Below, piece after piece: positions 54,997-63,314 of a stretch of 64,000 nt of DNA. The stretch's first letter is position 1. The number at the start of each line of letters is the position of its first letter. The stretch is from Gammaproteobacteria bacterium (GTDB lineage: Bacteria; Pseudomonadota; Gammaproteobacteria; Xanthomonadales; Wenzhouxiangellaceae). Location: assembly GCA_021772985.1 (NCBI GenBank), contig JAJFKX010000008.1, forward strand, positions 124,001 through 188,000. The letters run 5' to 3'. The translations under genes and the position numbers were made by a program. The notes below the pieces were generated by a model, which did not search any database, was not told where the DNA came from, and worked only from the letters and a program-made list of their open reading frames with translations.

Positions 54997-55875
54997 TCAT
55001 GTGGAGTTTGTTATGTCGGCAAACAGGGCTACAAGCCGGTCCGCCACTGCCCGTACATGCGGCCGCCTGCCAACATCATCCGGCAGCACCATCCAGATTT
55101 GCCCGTGATCGGGAATAAATGGACTACTGACTCGTTTAAGTATGTGCTCATTGTCACCAATAAATGCCGGCAGGATAGCAAGCACATGTCCACTTTTTAC
55201 TGCATCGAGCAGGTTGATGGAAGTTGAGCACCTTAGCAGCGGTGCTTTATTGCAGTGTGCTTTAAGCCATTTTGACGTTGGAAAGTGATCCAGTTCGGGT
55301 AACAGCATGGCCCATTCAAACCTGGAAAAACGCCGATCATCAAAAGCACTCTCCCGGCCGGCCACCAGTGATTCTGCAGCATAAACAGCGTAATTGAAAT
55401 GTGGCAGCCGTCTGACTTTCATACGGCCTTTTTCCGGTTTTTTTGTGCGGATGGCAATATCGGCTTCACGTCGCGGTATATCGGCAAACAGAATGCTTGA
55501 GACAATTTCCAACTGACAGGTGGCTGGTGATTCGGTCATTTCAATAACATGGCGGGCTATCAGGCTGGCTACCCATGGGCCACATGCAATCCGCACAACC
55601 GGTGTGCTCACGGTGTCGACAGCATCACTGACTATTTGCAATGCACTGCGCATCATGTCCTCAACCAGTGGGGCCAGGCGTAAGCCTTGCTTAGTTATTT
55701 CAACACCATCCGGCGTGGTATTAATCAATACCTCACCCAGCTCTTTTTCCAGCGTACGGATTTGTCTGCTGATAGTTGGCTGGCTTACGCCTAGCTGGCG
55801 AGCTGCGCCGGACAGGCTATTGCTTTCCAGCACAGCTTTGAAAATCCGCAGGCGTTCCCAATTAGGGGTATTCAT
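54997..55875 (-). CDS. LysR family transcriptional regulator
   Basis: 292 residues: N-terminal winged helix (WERLRIFKAVLESNSLSGAARQLGVSQPTISRQIRTLEKELG) and a C-terminal effector-binding domain. Divergent from the alpha/beta hydrolase gene, with an inverted repeat overlapping that gene's promoter (55910-55938), so it probably controls the hydrolase and itself. Confidence 0.93.
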   Translation of the reverse strand: MNTPNWERLRIFKAVLESNSLSGAARQLGVSQPTISRQIRTLEKELGEVLINTTPDGVEITKQGLRLAPLVEDMMRSALQIVSDAVDTVSTPVVRIACGPWVASLIARHVIEMTESPATCQLEIVSSILFADIPRREADIAIRTKKPEKGRMKVRRLPHFNYAVYAAESLVAGRESAFDDRRFSRFEWAMLLPELDHFPTSKWLKAHCNKAPLLRCSTSINLLDAVKSGHVLAILPAFIGDNEHILKRVSSPFIPDHGQIWMVLPDDVGRRPHVRAVADRLVALFADITNST

Positions 55876-55904
55876 AAGTGTTTATCAAGGTTCAAAAATG
55901 ATGA

Positions 55905-55938
55905 TTGTTATTCAATATTATGCAGCATTATACTGAAT
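55905..55938 (+). promoter_or_regulatory. Divergent promoter with LysR-type operator
   Basis: -35 TTGTTA (55905-55910) and -10 TATACT (55929-55934), spacer 18, precede the hydrolase ATG at 55960. Overlapping them is an inverted repeat, ATTCAATATTAT-GCAGC-ATTATACTGAAT (55910-55938), with two mismatches in 12 pairs and the AT-rich dyad character of LysR boxes. Confidence 0.55.
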
Positions 55939-55959
55939 AAAATTAGCTGGAGACCATCC

Positions 55960-56871
55960 ATGAAAGCATCTTTGAAAGGCATGTTTTTTACTATTTTCTG
56001 CCTGTTTGCAAGCTCAGATTCATTCGCTGATCAATGGACGCGCCACTTTGTAGAAAGTAATGATGGAACCCGGATTGCTTATTACCTGTATGGTGATGCC
56101 GCTGCGAAACAGCCACCGCTGCTTATGATTTCCGGTGGGCCCGGCAGTGACCATCGTTATATGCGGGTCGGTGGCAGTTTTGAGCGTTTGGCGGAAAACC
56201 GGATGGTGATCAGCTTTGACCAGCGCGGGACTTCACATTCCGGTGAAGTTCAAGGCAAACCGCATTTGGCACAATGGGCGGAAGATGTGGAAGCTGTACG
56301 CATTGCAGTTGGTGCAGACAAACTTGATCTTTTAGGACATTCATTCGGCGGTATCGTGGCGATGGCTTATGCGCAAACATACAGGCCACATGTCCGGACA
56401 ATAACATTTGTTAATTCTACCGCAGCAACAATTGCCGGTACCAAAAATATCATGGCCGAGGTATTCCCGGATCGTATTGAGGTATGGCGGGAGGCAAGGA
56501 AAAACCTGAAACCCAGGTTCCCGGCACGTGACATCAATGTTTTCACATCAATGGAATTTGTAGATATCGAAAAAGGCACCGAGTTTATGCGGATGATTGA
56601 AAACTACATCTACAACATTGAGGTTAACAATGAGTTGCGTACGGATATGGCACCGCTGGACTATTCAGCCATGCTGGCAGAAGTGAAATTTCCGGTACTG
56701 GTGGTACATGGTCGCTACGATCCGGTGATCACACCGCAAACTGCCTGGGAATTGCATCAGCTGATCCCCGGTTCTGAAATCAGGATTATCGAGGCTTGTG
56801 GGCATTTGCCGTTTGTTGAAAAGCCGGGTGAGTTTGTGAAAGTGGTTGATGATTTTCTATTAAAGCAATGA
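55960..56871 (+). CDS. Secreted alpha/beta hydrolase (proline iminopeptidase-like)
   Basis: 303 residues with a signal peptide (FFTIFCLFASSDSFA). Oxyanion loop SGGPGSDHRY, FDQRGTSHS, nucleophile elbow GHSFGG, Asp in VHGRYDPVI and His in ACGHLPFVEKP form a complete triad. The GGPG and DQRG motifs point to the proline iminopeptidase/epoxide hydrolase-like branch. Regulated by the divergent LysR gene; followed by a clear terminator. Confidence 0.88.
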   Translation: MKASLKGMFFTIFCLFASSDSFADQWTRHFVESNDGTRIAYYLYGDAAAKQPPLLMISGGPGSDHRYMRVGGSFERLAENRMVISFDQRGTSHSGEVQGKPHLAQWAEDVEAVRIAVGADKLDLLGHSFGGIVAMAYAQTYRPHVRTITFVNSTAATIAGTKNIMAEVFPDRIEVWREARKNLKPRFPARDINVFTSMEFVDIEKGTEFMRMIENYIYNIEVNNELRTDMAPLDYSAMLAEVKFPVLVVHGRYDPVITPQTAWELHQLIPGSEIRIIEACGHLPFVEKPGEFVKVVDDFLLKQ

Positions 56872-56910
56872 GTTGGTCAAAGGGCGCTGCAAGTCGGAAA
56901 CAGATCGACG

Positions 56911-56941
56911 CACCATGCTTTTAATAAAGCTTGGTGTTTTT
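56911..56941 (+). terminator. Rho-independent terminator after the hydrolase gene
   Basis: CACCATGCTT, loop TTAATA, AAGCTTGGTG (ten pairs, one mismatch), followed by TTTTT, 40 bases after the hydrolase stop. Confidence 0.75.
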
Positions 56942-57102
56942 AAAGAACAAGAAAATATAGGCATCCATCATGACCATATAAATTTGCACACCTGATTTGT
57001 TGTGCTGTTGTGGCTATATAATTGATAGTACGATTTATGTTATCGGGATAGAAGTTCCCATGCTCCTGATTGTTCAAACTTATATTTTAATATGCCTTAA
57101 TT

Positions 57103-57684
57103 ATGGACCCTCTATTTTTTCAAACACCGGCTGATTTTCGAAAATGGCTACAAGACAACCATGATAAGTTGGAGGAATTATGGGTAGGCTTTTATAAGAA
57201 GGGAACTGGAAGACCAAGTATCACCTGGCCGGAATCCGTTGATCAGGCTTTGTGTTATGGCTGGATAGATGGTTTGAGGAAGTCCATTGATGAGCAGAGC
57301 TACAAAATCCGCTTCACTCCGAGAAAAACTGACAGTCACTGGAGCGCAGTTAATATCAGAAAAGTAGGCGAGCTGAAAAAGCTGAATCTGATGCAAAAGC
57401 CAGGCTTGGTTGCTTTTAAAAAAAGAAACCCGGAAAAATCTGCAAAGGCAGCTTATGAGCAGCGTGAGGCGGTAATGGATCCAGGCTATGAAGCTCAATT
57501 CAAGAAAAATCATTCGGCATGGAGCTATTGGGATGGAAAAGCGCCTTCTTACCGTAAGCAATGTACCTGGTGGGTGATGAGTGCCAAGAAAGTGGAAACA
57601 CAGGTGAATAGATTGCAGATTTTGATTAAAAGCTCTGAAAAAGGTGAGGTAATTCCACAATTGAAGTGGGGAGTGAAGAAATAA
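57103..57684 (+). CDS. YdeI/OmdA family protein
   Basis: 193 residues of the YdeI/bacteriocin-resistance (OmdA) type: ADFRKWLQDNHDKLEELWVGFYKKGTG, the core QALCYGWIDGLRKSIDE and FTPRKTDSHWSAVN. Cytoplasmic, basic C-terminus, biochemical role unclear. The start follows a long AT-rich leader; no strong ribosome binding site is visible. Confidence 0.82.
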   Translation: MDPLFFQTPADFRKWLQDNHDKLEELWVGFYKKGTGRPSITWPESVDQALCYGWIDGLRKSIDEQSYKIRFTPRKTDSHWSAVNIRKVGELKKLNLMQKPGLVAFKKRNPEKSAKAAYEQREAVMDPGYEAQFKKNHSAWSYWDGKAPSYRKQCTWWVMSAKKVETQVNRLQILIKSSEKGEVIPQLKWGVKK

Positions 57685-57750
57685 GCACCTGGATTGATGA
57701 ATAAGAGATAATGGGCCATATCTGAAGTGGAAAAAGGTCGCCGATCAAAA

Positions 57751-59298
57751 ATGCAAAGCAAGGGATTTAGTTGGTTTTCAAGATCTGCAGCGTTACTGCT
57801 GCTGCAGTTGATATCAGTTACGGTGCTGGCTGATACGGGTTCTTCAGGTTTTTTGATCAATCAGGATATTACCGGTGGTTGGTACGATCCTGCCCAGGAT
57901 GGGGCAGGATTGACGCTGGAAATCCTTGATGGGGATCGAGCGGTTGTGATCTGGTACACCTACGACATCAATGGAAACCAGGTCTGGATACTGGGTGTCG
58001 GCATGTTGGATGGCCACCGGATTGTGATCGAGCAGGCACGGATCACCAGCGGTGGTACATTTGGTGTGGATTTTGACCCTGCGGCAGTACAGCGCAATGT
58101 CTGGGGGCGGTTGGAATTGATGTTTTCCGATTGCAACAACGCAACCCTGGCATACGAGGGTCCACCGGCATTCGGTGCTGGTACTCAGCAGTTACAGCGT
58201 CTGACTACAGTCAACGGCCTTCCCTGTGATGACAAGCGTCGGGTGAGGCTTGGCTTTACACCTTTTCCAGCTGAACTGCCAGGGCCGAATGGCGAGATGC
58301 TGTTGTCTACTTATGCCAAGATAAATGCCGATGCAGATATCATCGCGCATCATCTTGATGACGGCATACCCTGGCCAGAAGCTGCTGCGGGTCTGGGTGT
58401 GGAAAATTACCCAGGTGGATTGCAGGCAGATTGGATTTTCCGTCGGATCATGACCCCTGCAAGCCACCAGGTTTATGTTGCTATTACCCCCATCAGTATC
58501 GGTCGAAATTCACTTGCGCCTTACCGTGGCGAACAACCTGATACCCCGTTGGATGTGTTAGGTGAGCCATGGGTTTCTGCGGACTTCAATGATGAGATGG
58601 TCAAACAGGCGTTTTTAAACCATGCGGTCAATGCCGTAGAGTATTTTCGCCCGGACTATCTGTCCATCGGTATCGAGGTGAACCTGTTCCGGCAACTTGC
58701 GCCTTCAGCATTATGGCCGGATTATTTTGAATTGCATCGGGAAACCTATCAGGCGCTGAAACAACGGTACCCCAGTTTACCTATATTTGTGACCATGACA
58801 GGTAATGAACTGCTTGAGGGTTTTACCGCGGCCGATCCCGCCGATCAGGCTCAGGTGCTTGCCGATATGCAAGCATTTACCGATATTTTGGGTATCTCCT
58901 GGTATCCGTTTCTTTCGACCTTCGGCACCGGTGATCTCCCGGCAGACACTTACCGGCGTATAGATGCATTGACTGATAAACCTATTGTCATCACTGAGAC
59001 CGGATACCCGGCACAATTCCAGCGCCTGGAAGTCAGTGAAGGGGTGACAGTTGATTTGAATGGGACGCTGGAGAAACAGGACACATTTATGCGTGACTTG
59101 CTGGCGGCTGCGAATGCCCGGCGTTTTCGTTTTGTTATTCAGTTTGTAACACGAGATTATGATGCGCTCTGCAATGCACTTCAATGCAGTGATTTTAGCC
59201 GGATATGGCAGGATACGGGCCTTTGGGACCAGGATGACGTGGAGCGTCCTGCATTGAGCCGGTGGCGTGACTTATTGCAACGCCCGTTGGTTAATTAA
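57751..59298 (+). CDS. Secreted glycoside-hydrolase-like protein with N-terminal accessory domain
   Basis: 515 residues from the ATG at 57751 (a GTG at 57727 is possible). Signal peptide (ALLLLQLISVTVLA), then an accessory domain of about 120 residues (GGWYDPAQDGAGLTLE... WYTYDINGNQVWILG) of a kind repeated in Xanthomonas-type secreted proteins and also at the C-terminus of the sugar dehydrogenase at 43.3 kb. The rest (about 150-515) resembles a clan GH-A TIM barrel: SIGIEVNL and IVITETGYP carry candidate acid/base and nucleophile glutamates, as in GH53-like galactanases. Exact activity unknown. Confidence 0.72.
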   Translation: MQSKGFSWFSRSAALLLLQLISVTVLADTGSSGFLINQDITGGWYDPAQDGAGLTLEILDGDRAVVIWYTYDINGNQVWILGVGMLDGHRIVIEQARITSGGTFGVDFDPAAVQRNVWGRLELMFSDCNNATLAYEGPPAFGAGTQQLQRLTTVNGLPCDDKRRVRLGFTPFPAELPGPNGEMLLSTYAKINADADIIAHHLDDGIPWPEAAAGLGVENYPGGLQADWIFRRIMTPASHQVYVAITPISIGRNSLAPYRGEQPDTPLDVLGEPWVSADFNDEMVKQAFLNHAVNAVEYFRPDYLSIGIEVNLFRQLAPSALWPDYFELHRETYQALKQRYPSLPIFVTMTGNELLEGFTAADPADQAQVLADMQAFTDILGISWYPFLSTFGTGDLPADTYRRIDALTDKPIVITETGYPAQFQRLEVSEGVTVDLNGTLEKQDTFMRDLLAAANARRFRFVIQFVTRDYDALCNALQCSDFSRIWQDTGLWDQDDVERPALSRWRDLLQRPLVN

Positions 59299-59424
59299 TT
59301 GTTTCAGCATTTATGAAAGGTAATCATACTTATCACAATAGTGTAAGTAATATTGAAGAGATCTTATCGTTGATTTACTCTGGTTACTAGCAGCCAACTG
59401 GAAGAGTTTTTATGCATTTCTAGC

Positions 59425-59913
59425 TTAATTACTTGATGGTTTTAACAGCAATTTATTTTCGATTGGAATGTATTTTGATGCCGCTTCTATTAGCGATGCT
59501 GCAGTCAGTTCGCGAACACCATAAACCTCAACAGACACCTTATGGTTTTTCTGTAACCGGCTGGCCAGCAGGTCGAAATCCCCATCTCCCGACGCCAACA
59601 CAACTGTATCTGTCAGTTTTGCAAATTCAATTGCATCAAGAGTAATACCAACATCCCAGTCACCTTTTGCTGAACCATCAGATCTTTGGATAAAAGGTTT
59701 CAGTTTTACTTCAAAACCAATCGCCCTAAGGATGTTTTGAAACTGCCTTTGTTTTTCATCACCGCGGTCTATCGCATATGCAATGGCTTTAACCACCTGC
59801 CTGTTTGCCGTGGCCTGCGCCCAGAATTCGTTGTAGTTAAAATTGCAATGATGAATATGCCTGGTGGTGTAATAAATATTCTGAACATCGACCAGTAAGA
59901 TAACTTTTTTCAT
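59425..59913 (-). CDS. NYN domain (LabA/DUF88) nuclease-like protein
   Basis: 162 residues. LLVDVQNIYY at the N-terminus, DWDVGITLDAI and VLASGDGDFDLL supply the conserved aspartates of the PIN-like NYN fold, predicted to be Mg-dependent RNases. Stand-alone cytoplasmic protein, downstream of the GST gene on the same strand. Confidence 0.87.
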   Translation of the reverse strand: MKKVILLVDVQNIYYTTRHIHHCNFNYNEFWAQATANRQVVKAIAYAIDRGDEKQRQFQNILRAIGFEVKLKPFIQRSDGSAKGDWDVGITLDAIEFAKLTDTVVLASGDGDFDLLASRLQKNHKVSVEVYGVRELTAASLIEAASKYIPIENKLLLKPSSN

Positions 59914-59940
59914 AAGTATTGCCTGTTTGGCCGAAATTGG

Positions 59941-59958
59941 AATGCAGTAAGCTGCATT
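59941..59958. other. Short hairpin directly after the GST gene
   Basis: AATGCAG, loop TAAG, CTGCATT at the GST stop codon: a seven-base-pair stem. Possibly a weak terminator or processing site between the GST and NYN genes. Confidence 0.35.
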
Positions 59959-60611
59959 TATTTAATCCCAGGCAATTCGAATTTTTCTATACAGGCAGTT
60001 TCTTTCAAACCAAGTTCAAACCACTCGACCACAAGAGGATGCGCCAATAGTTTTTGTTGATATTCGTATGCAACCCCTGTGAGGGTGACATCGTAGGTCA
60101 GGAACCTGCTTGCCAGTGGTGCAAATATTATGTCGGCACCACAAAACTCTCCAAACATCCACGGCCCATCATAATTCTCAGCACAGTAGGTCCAAATGTC
60201 GCTGACACGCTGAACCTCGTTGGTCACGTCCGGTGTAATCGGTGCCTGACGATGACGCCCACGGGTGTTCATCGGCATGGCATCCCGCAGATGGCTCAGG
60301 GAAGAATGCACTTCCCCACAGAAGCTTCGAGCCCTTGCTCTGGCTTGTGATGATGCTGGCCAGATTTTAGGAAAGGATTCATAAAGAAACTCGGTAATCG
60401 CAAGCGTATCCCACACAGTAGTATCACCGGACTTAAGCACCGGCACCAAACCTGTTTGACCACCAAGTGCTTTGACCTTGCTCTGGGAATCACCGCTGTA
60501 GAGATTAATGGATATTTCTTCAAACGGAGTGCCTGCAAACTTAAGCAGCAACCATGCCCGCATTGACCATGAAGAGTAGTTTTTATTACCAATTATCAGG
60601 GTATAGGGCAT
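59958..60611 (-). CDS. Glutathione S-transferase family protein
   Basis: 217 residues. Thioredoxin-like N-terminal domain with the active-site serine region NKNYSSWSMRAWLLL, the cis-Pro segment TGLVPVLKSGD and the glutathione-binding DTLAITEFL; then an all-helical C-terminal domain. Detoxification or thiol-transfer role, substrate unknown. Confidence 0.9.
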   Translation of the reverse strand: MPYTLIIGNKNYSSWSMRAWLLLKFAGTPFEEISINLYSGDSQSKVKALGGQTGLVPVLKSGDTTVWDTLAITEFLYESFPKIWPASSQARARARSFCGEVHSSLSHLRDAMPMNTRGRHRQAPITPDVTNEVQRVSDIWTYCAENYDGPWMFGEFCGADIIFAPLASRFLTYDVTLTGVAYEYQQKLLAHPLVVEWFELGLKETACIEKFELPGIK

Positions 60612-60653
60612 CAGTCCGGTTCTCGCTGTTCACTGGTGTGTGTATTGTATTGA

Positions 60654-61091
60654 TTAATCAATCCACTGCTTGTGTTTGACCACATTTGCATACCATAGCA
60701 AAGCCAGCGCAACGATTACCGGCAGCAAAATCATTACAAAAATTTCAGCAAAACTAAACCGGATAATTGAACTGGCGACATGGATGGTATGCACCATTGT
60801 GATGAAGATGCCTAGCAGCGACGCGATAAATACATAGGTGGCTACTGATTTTCTAAACAGAAGCAGAAGGCAGCCAAGCGCACCGCCAAAAACACCCAAT
60901 GCAAAACCGCCGGTGGCCCAAACGGGGCGGCCTTCGATAATTGCACGGTGTGTTTCAGGCAGGGTGCTGACAAATTCCAGGTTTGTTTGCATCAGGTAAT
61001 TGATGCAACCACCAATATTCCAAAGTAAACCAGCAATACTTATTACCCAAAAACTCCAGTGGATGCGTTTGCTGAGTTCATTGGTCATCAT
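60654..61091 (-). CDS. Small integral membrane protein
   Basis: 145 residues with four predicted membrane helices (about 13-33, 56-76, 82-101, 112-133). No catalytic motif visible; similar to uncharacterised four-helix proteins of proteobacteria. It follows the VOC gene on the same strand but after about 95 bases. Confidence 0.65.
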   Translation of the reverse strand: MMTNELSKRIHWSFWVISIAGLLWNIGGCINYLMQTNLEFVSTLPETHRAIIEGRPVWATGGFALGVFGGALGCLLLLFRKSVATYVFIASLLGIFITMVHTIHVASSIIRFSFAEIFVMILLPVIVALALLWYANVVKHKQWID

Positions 61092-61185
61092 ATTCTCGTT
61101 TTGTTGTGCAAAAGGTTGTGCTTTAGCTGTAAGCGTAGCTGGCGGTACAGTATAACCATAGTGCTCTCATCCCGGCGATACGCAA

Positions 61186-61530
61186 CTAGAGCTGCCAGAG
61201 GCCGTGATGGATGCCACCCTGGATATATATGGCAAAGGTTCCGTATTCGGGAATTTCGAGTGGCGGATGCGCCAGTTCAGCGCCCGCTTTGACTGCCGCT
61301 GCAAGCGCCGATTCGATGTTATCCACCAGCCAGTATGGTCTAACAACCGGTAGTTCCGTTTCGTGCATGGGTGACCGCACACCTACCAGCCCGCCTCCCT
61401 GCATTTTGGCTGTCCGGGCGTTGCCGAGCTCGGTGATTGGCTCGCTCCACTCAATATTGTTGGCTGCGTTATAGGCAGAGCACACTGAATCAACCTGATC
61501 TGTCACAATTTCGAGATAGTAGACTTGCAA
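61186..61530 (-). CDS. VOC superfamily (glyoxalase-like) protein
   Basis: 114 residues with the beta-alpha-beta-beta-beta fold of the vicinal oxygen chelate family (YYLEIVTDQVDSVCSAY, VRPYWLVDNIESALAAAVKAGAEL, YIQGGIHHGLW). The start is a TTG with AAGGAG seven bases upstream. The canonical second metal Glu is not obvious, so it may be a non-enzymatic binding protein. Confidence 0.78.
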   Translation of the reverse strand: MQVYYLEIVTDQVDSVCSAYNAANNIEWSEPITELGNARTAKMQGGGLVGVRSPMHETELPVVRPYWLVDNIESALAAAVKAGAELAHPPLEIPEYGTFAIYIQGGIHHGLWQL

Positions 61531-61581
61531 GACTATTCTCCTTTATTTACTGTTGCTGCCCTTGCTGGGCCTGTTGTTCAC

Positions 61582-62070
61582 TTATACGACATTTTTATTT
61601 GATAGTGAAATTTGCAACATAGGCAGGAACCTGCCTGGAATACTGCCTGACTCTTTTTTCCCTATTGGAACCCCCCCAGCTGCCAGATAAAAATCCTCCG
61701 CGTTTGGGTCAGCCTGGATACTCATGATGCTGGCGCCCAAATGCATAGCATGTTGTTTCGCTTTGTCCATGAGTGCTTTGCCTACACCTGTTCCAATGTG
61801 AGCTGGATCGACAAACATTCCACCAAGTTCGATGGCATCACCGAACTGACCTTCAAGCATGTAGAACCCTAAAATTTCTTCATCAGTAATTGCTACCACA
61901 CAGTGATATTGATTACTTTCAATATGGGTGGCTGTAACCGATAGTTCGTCAATACATGCTTGCATAAATTCTTTTGAGTATCCCCAGTGCGCTTTTGAGC
62001 GCAATGCCAGACTGCTCAGGTACGCTGTTTCATTCGCGATTGCGTCACGAAAAATCATAGAACCCGTCAT
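61582..62070 (-). CDS. GNAT family N-acetyltransferase
   Basis: About 162 residues from the ATG at 62070; ATG 62058 and GTG 62103 are alternatives. The acetyl-CoA binding segment (LGGMFVDPAHIGTGVGKALMDKAKQHA) and the preceding beta strand CVVAITDEEILGFYML define the family. Substrate unknown. Confidence 0.86.
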   Translation of the reverse strand: MTGSMIFRDAIANETAYLSSLALRSKAHWGYSKEFMQACIDELSVTATHIESNQYHCVVAITDEEILGFYMLEGQFGDAIELGGMFVDPAHIGTGVGKALMDKAKQHAMHLGASIMSIQADPNAEDFYLAAGGVPIGKKESGSIPGRFLPMLQISLSNKNVV

Positions 62071-62246
62071 GTTATCTAACGCTGTAAGAATAGAGAAAAA
62101 CACACAACGGTTTGTTTTTATTGATTGGATTGTTATATGTGATTACCATCTCGCCAAAATCCGATATCACTCAGAACAGGCTGTTCTATTGAGCGCTATT
62201 CCTGATGTTCTGCTGTCATGTCCTACAGCTACCCGACTGCCTCAGT

Positions 62247-62456
62247 TCACTTTCGATGGTCCTTAGAATGTTTCAAGCTGTCTTTCCTTATGTTCATTAG
62301 GAACTTAATAGACAGAATGAGCACCGCAACTAAGCCAATTAGAAACAACCCATAAACCCACAGATAACCTACCGAGTCGATGCCAGTGGTTGCATAGCTG
62401 CGTATGCAGCATAGTAAAGAAAACGCGAAAACCAGTATGGTTGTGAATTGTTTCAT
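62247..62456 (-). CDS. Small two-helix membrane protein
   Basis: 69 residues: an N-terminal hydrophobic segment (FTTILVFAFSLLCCI), a short loop, a second helix (LWVYGLFLIGLVAVLILSI) and a basic His/Lys-rich tail. No family recognised; size and layout fit a real small membrane protein. Confidence 0.5.
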   Translation of the reverse strand: MKQFTTILVFAFSLLCCIRSYATTGIDSVGYLWVYGLFLIGLVAVLILSIKFLMNIRKDSLKHSKDHRK

Positions 62457-62788
62457 GCTATTGATTCATAATGCCTGGTCATGTGCCGTCCGATATCTTC
62501 TAGAGATAGTCAGGACAGGCACATTGCATGGATTATACTCTACACGATAGCTGATGATTTTTTGATGTCCGATTGATTAACCTGAATTTATTGGGTTTTG
62601 AGTGGTTTTATTGTTTTGAATCAAGCCTGTCCTATATCTTTGCCTTTTATTGATTGATAAACCTATCGTATCGCATTACGTACCAAGTTAACCGGTGCTG
62701 TACAGCGTTCGGTTTGTGGGTTTGCTGACTGCCACCTAGGGTAGTTTGTGGGTGTCTACACTTTTTCTCTTTTTCTTTTCTTGCTCAG
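62457..62788. other. Intergenic region with hairpin
   Basis: 332 bases without a convincing gene. An inverted repeat with one bulge (TGTGCCGTCC...GGACAGGCACA, 62482-62523) is present. The rest is AT-rich; a T/C-rich tract (CTTTTTCTCTTTTTCTTTTC) lies just past the cupin stop. Confidence 0.45.
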
Positions 62789-63205
62789 TTAGTCTGCGCG
62801 CTGTTCTACCGGAACAACAAAGGGGGCATTCGGTTTGCCCACTTGAAAGACCGCAAGCTTTAAGGAGCTTGTAAGAGAAGGATTCCGTGCATCCATTTTA
62901 ATTCGAGCTTTCATCTGTAGTGCGTCACCGGCTCCATAAACTTTGGTTTCCTCACCCTCCAAAGTTACTTCGAATTCTCCTTCGATAACGTATATGAAAA
63001 GGTTTCCATTGTGATAGTGATAAGGTGCTTTCCAACCCGCAGGGAAAAAGGCTTCACGAATTAAGACCTCGGAACCATCCGTCTCCGTGATACTGCTTTG
63101 GAAAAGGATGTCGTTGTACTGCGTTTCACTGTTGTCAGCATTCGTGAATATTGATGTCCCTAGCAAAAGCATCAAAAATAGCGCCTTGAAAAAGTCTACT
63201 GCCAT
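62789..63205 (-). CDS. Secreted cupin-domain protein
   Basis: 138 residues from the ATG at 63205, giving a signal peptide (ALFLMLLLGTSIFTNA). The cupin core GWKAPYHYHNGNLFIYVIEGEFEVTLEGEE has two metal-ligand histidines (HYHNG) and the conserved glycines. Periplasmic, small-molecule or sugar binding; function unknown. Confidence 0.78.
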   Translation of the reverse strand: MAVDFFKALFLMLLLGTSIFTNADNSETQYNDILFQSSITETDGSEVLIREAFFPAGWKAPYHYHNGNLFIYVIEGEFEVTLEGEETKVYGAGDALQMKARIKMDARNPSLTSSLKLAVFQVGKPNAPFVVPVEQRAD

Positions 63206-63314
63206 TTCGGTCTCCTTATAATTTTTATTTCTAAACTTACCTATTGCACGAATCAATCCAGACACCCATTACTCGTAGCCAAAATCTTACAATATTTTCA
63301 GAACTAGCTGATTG

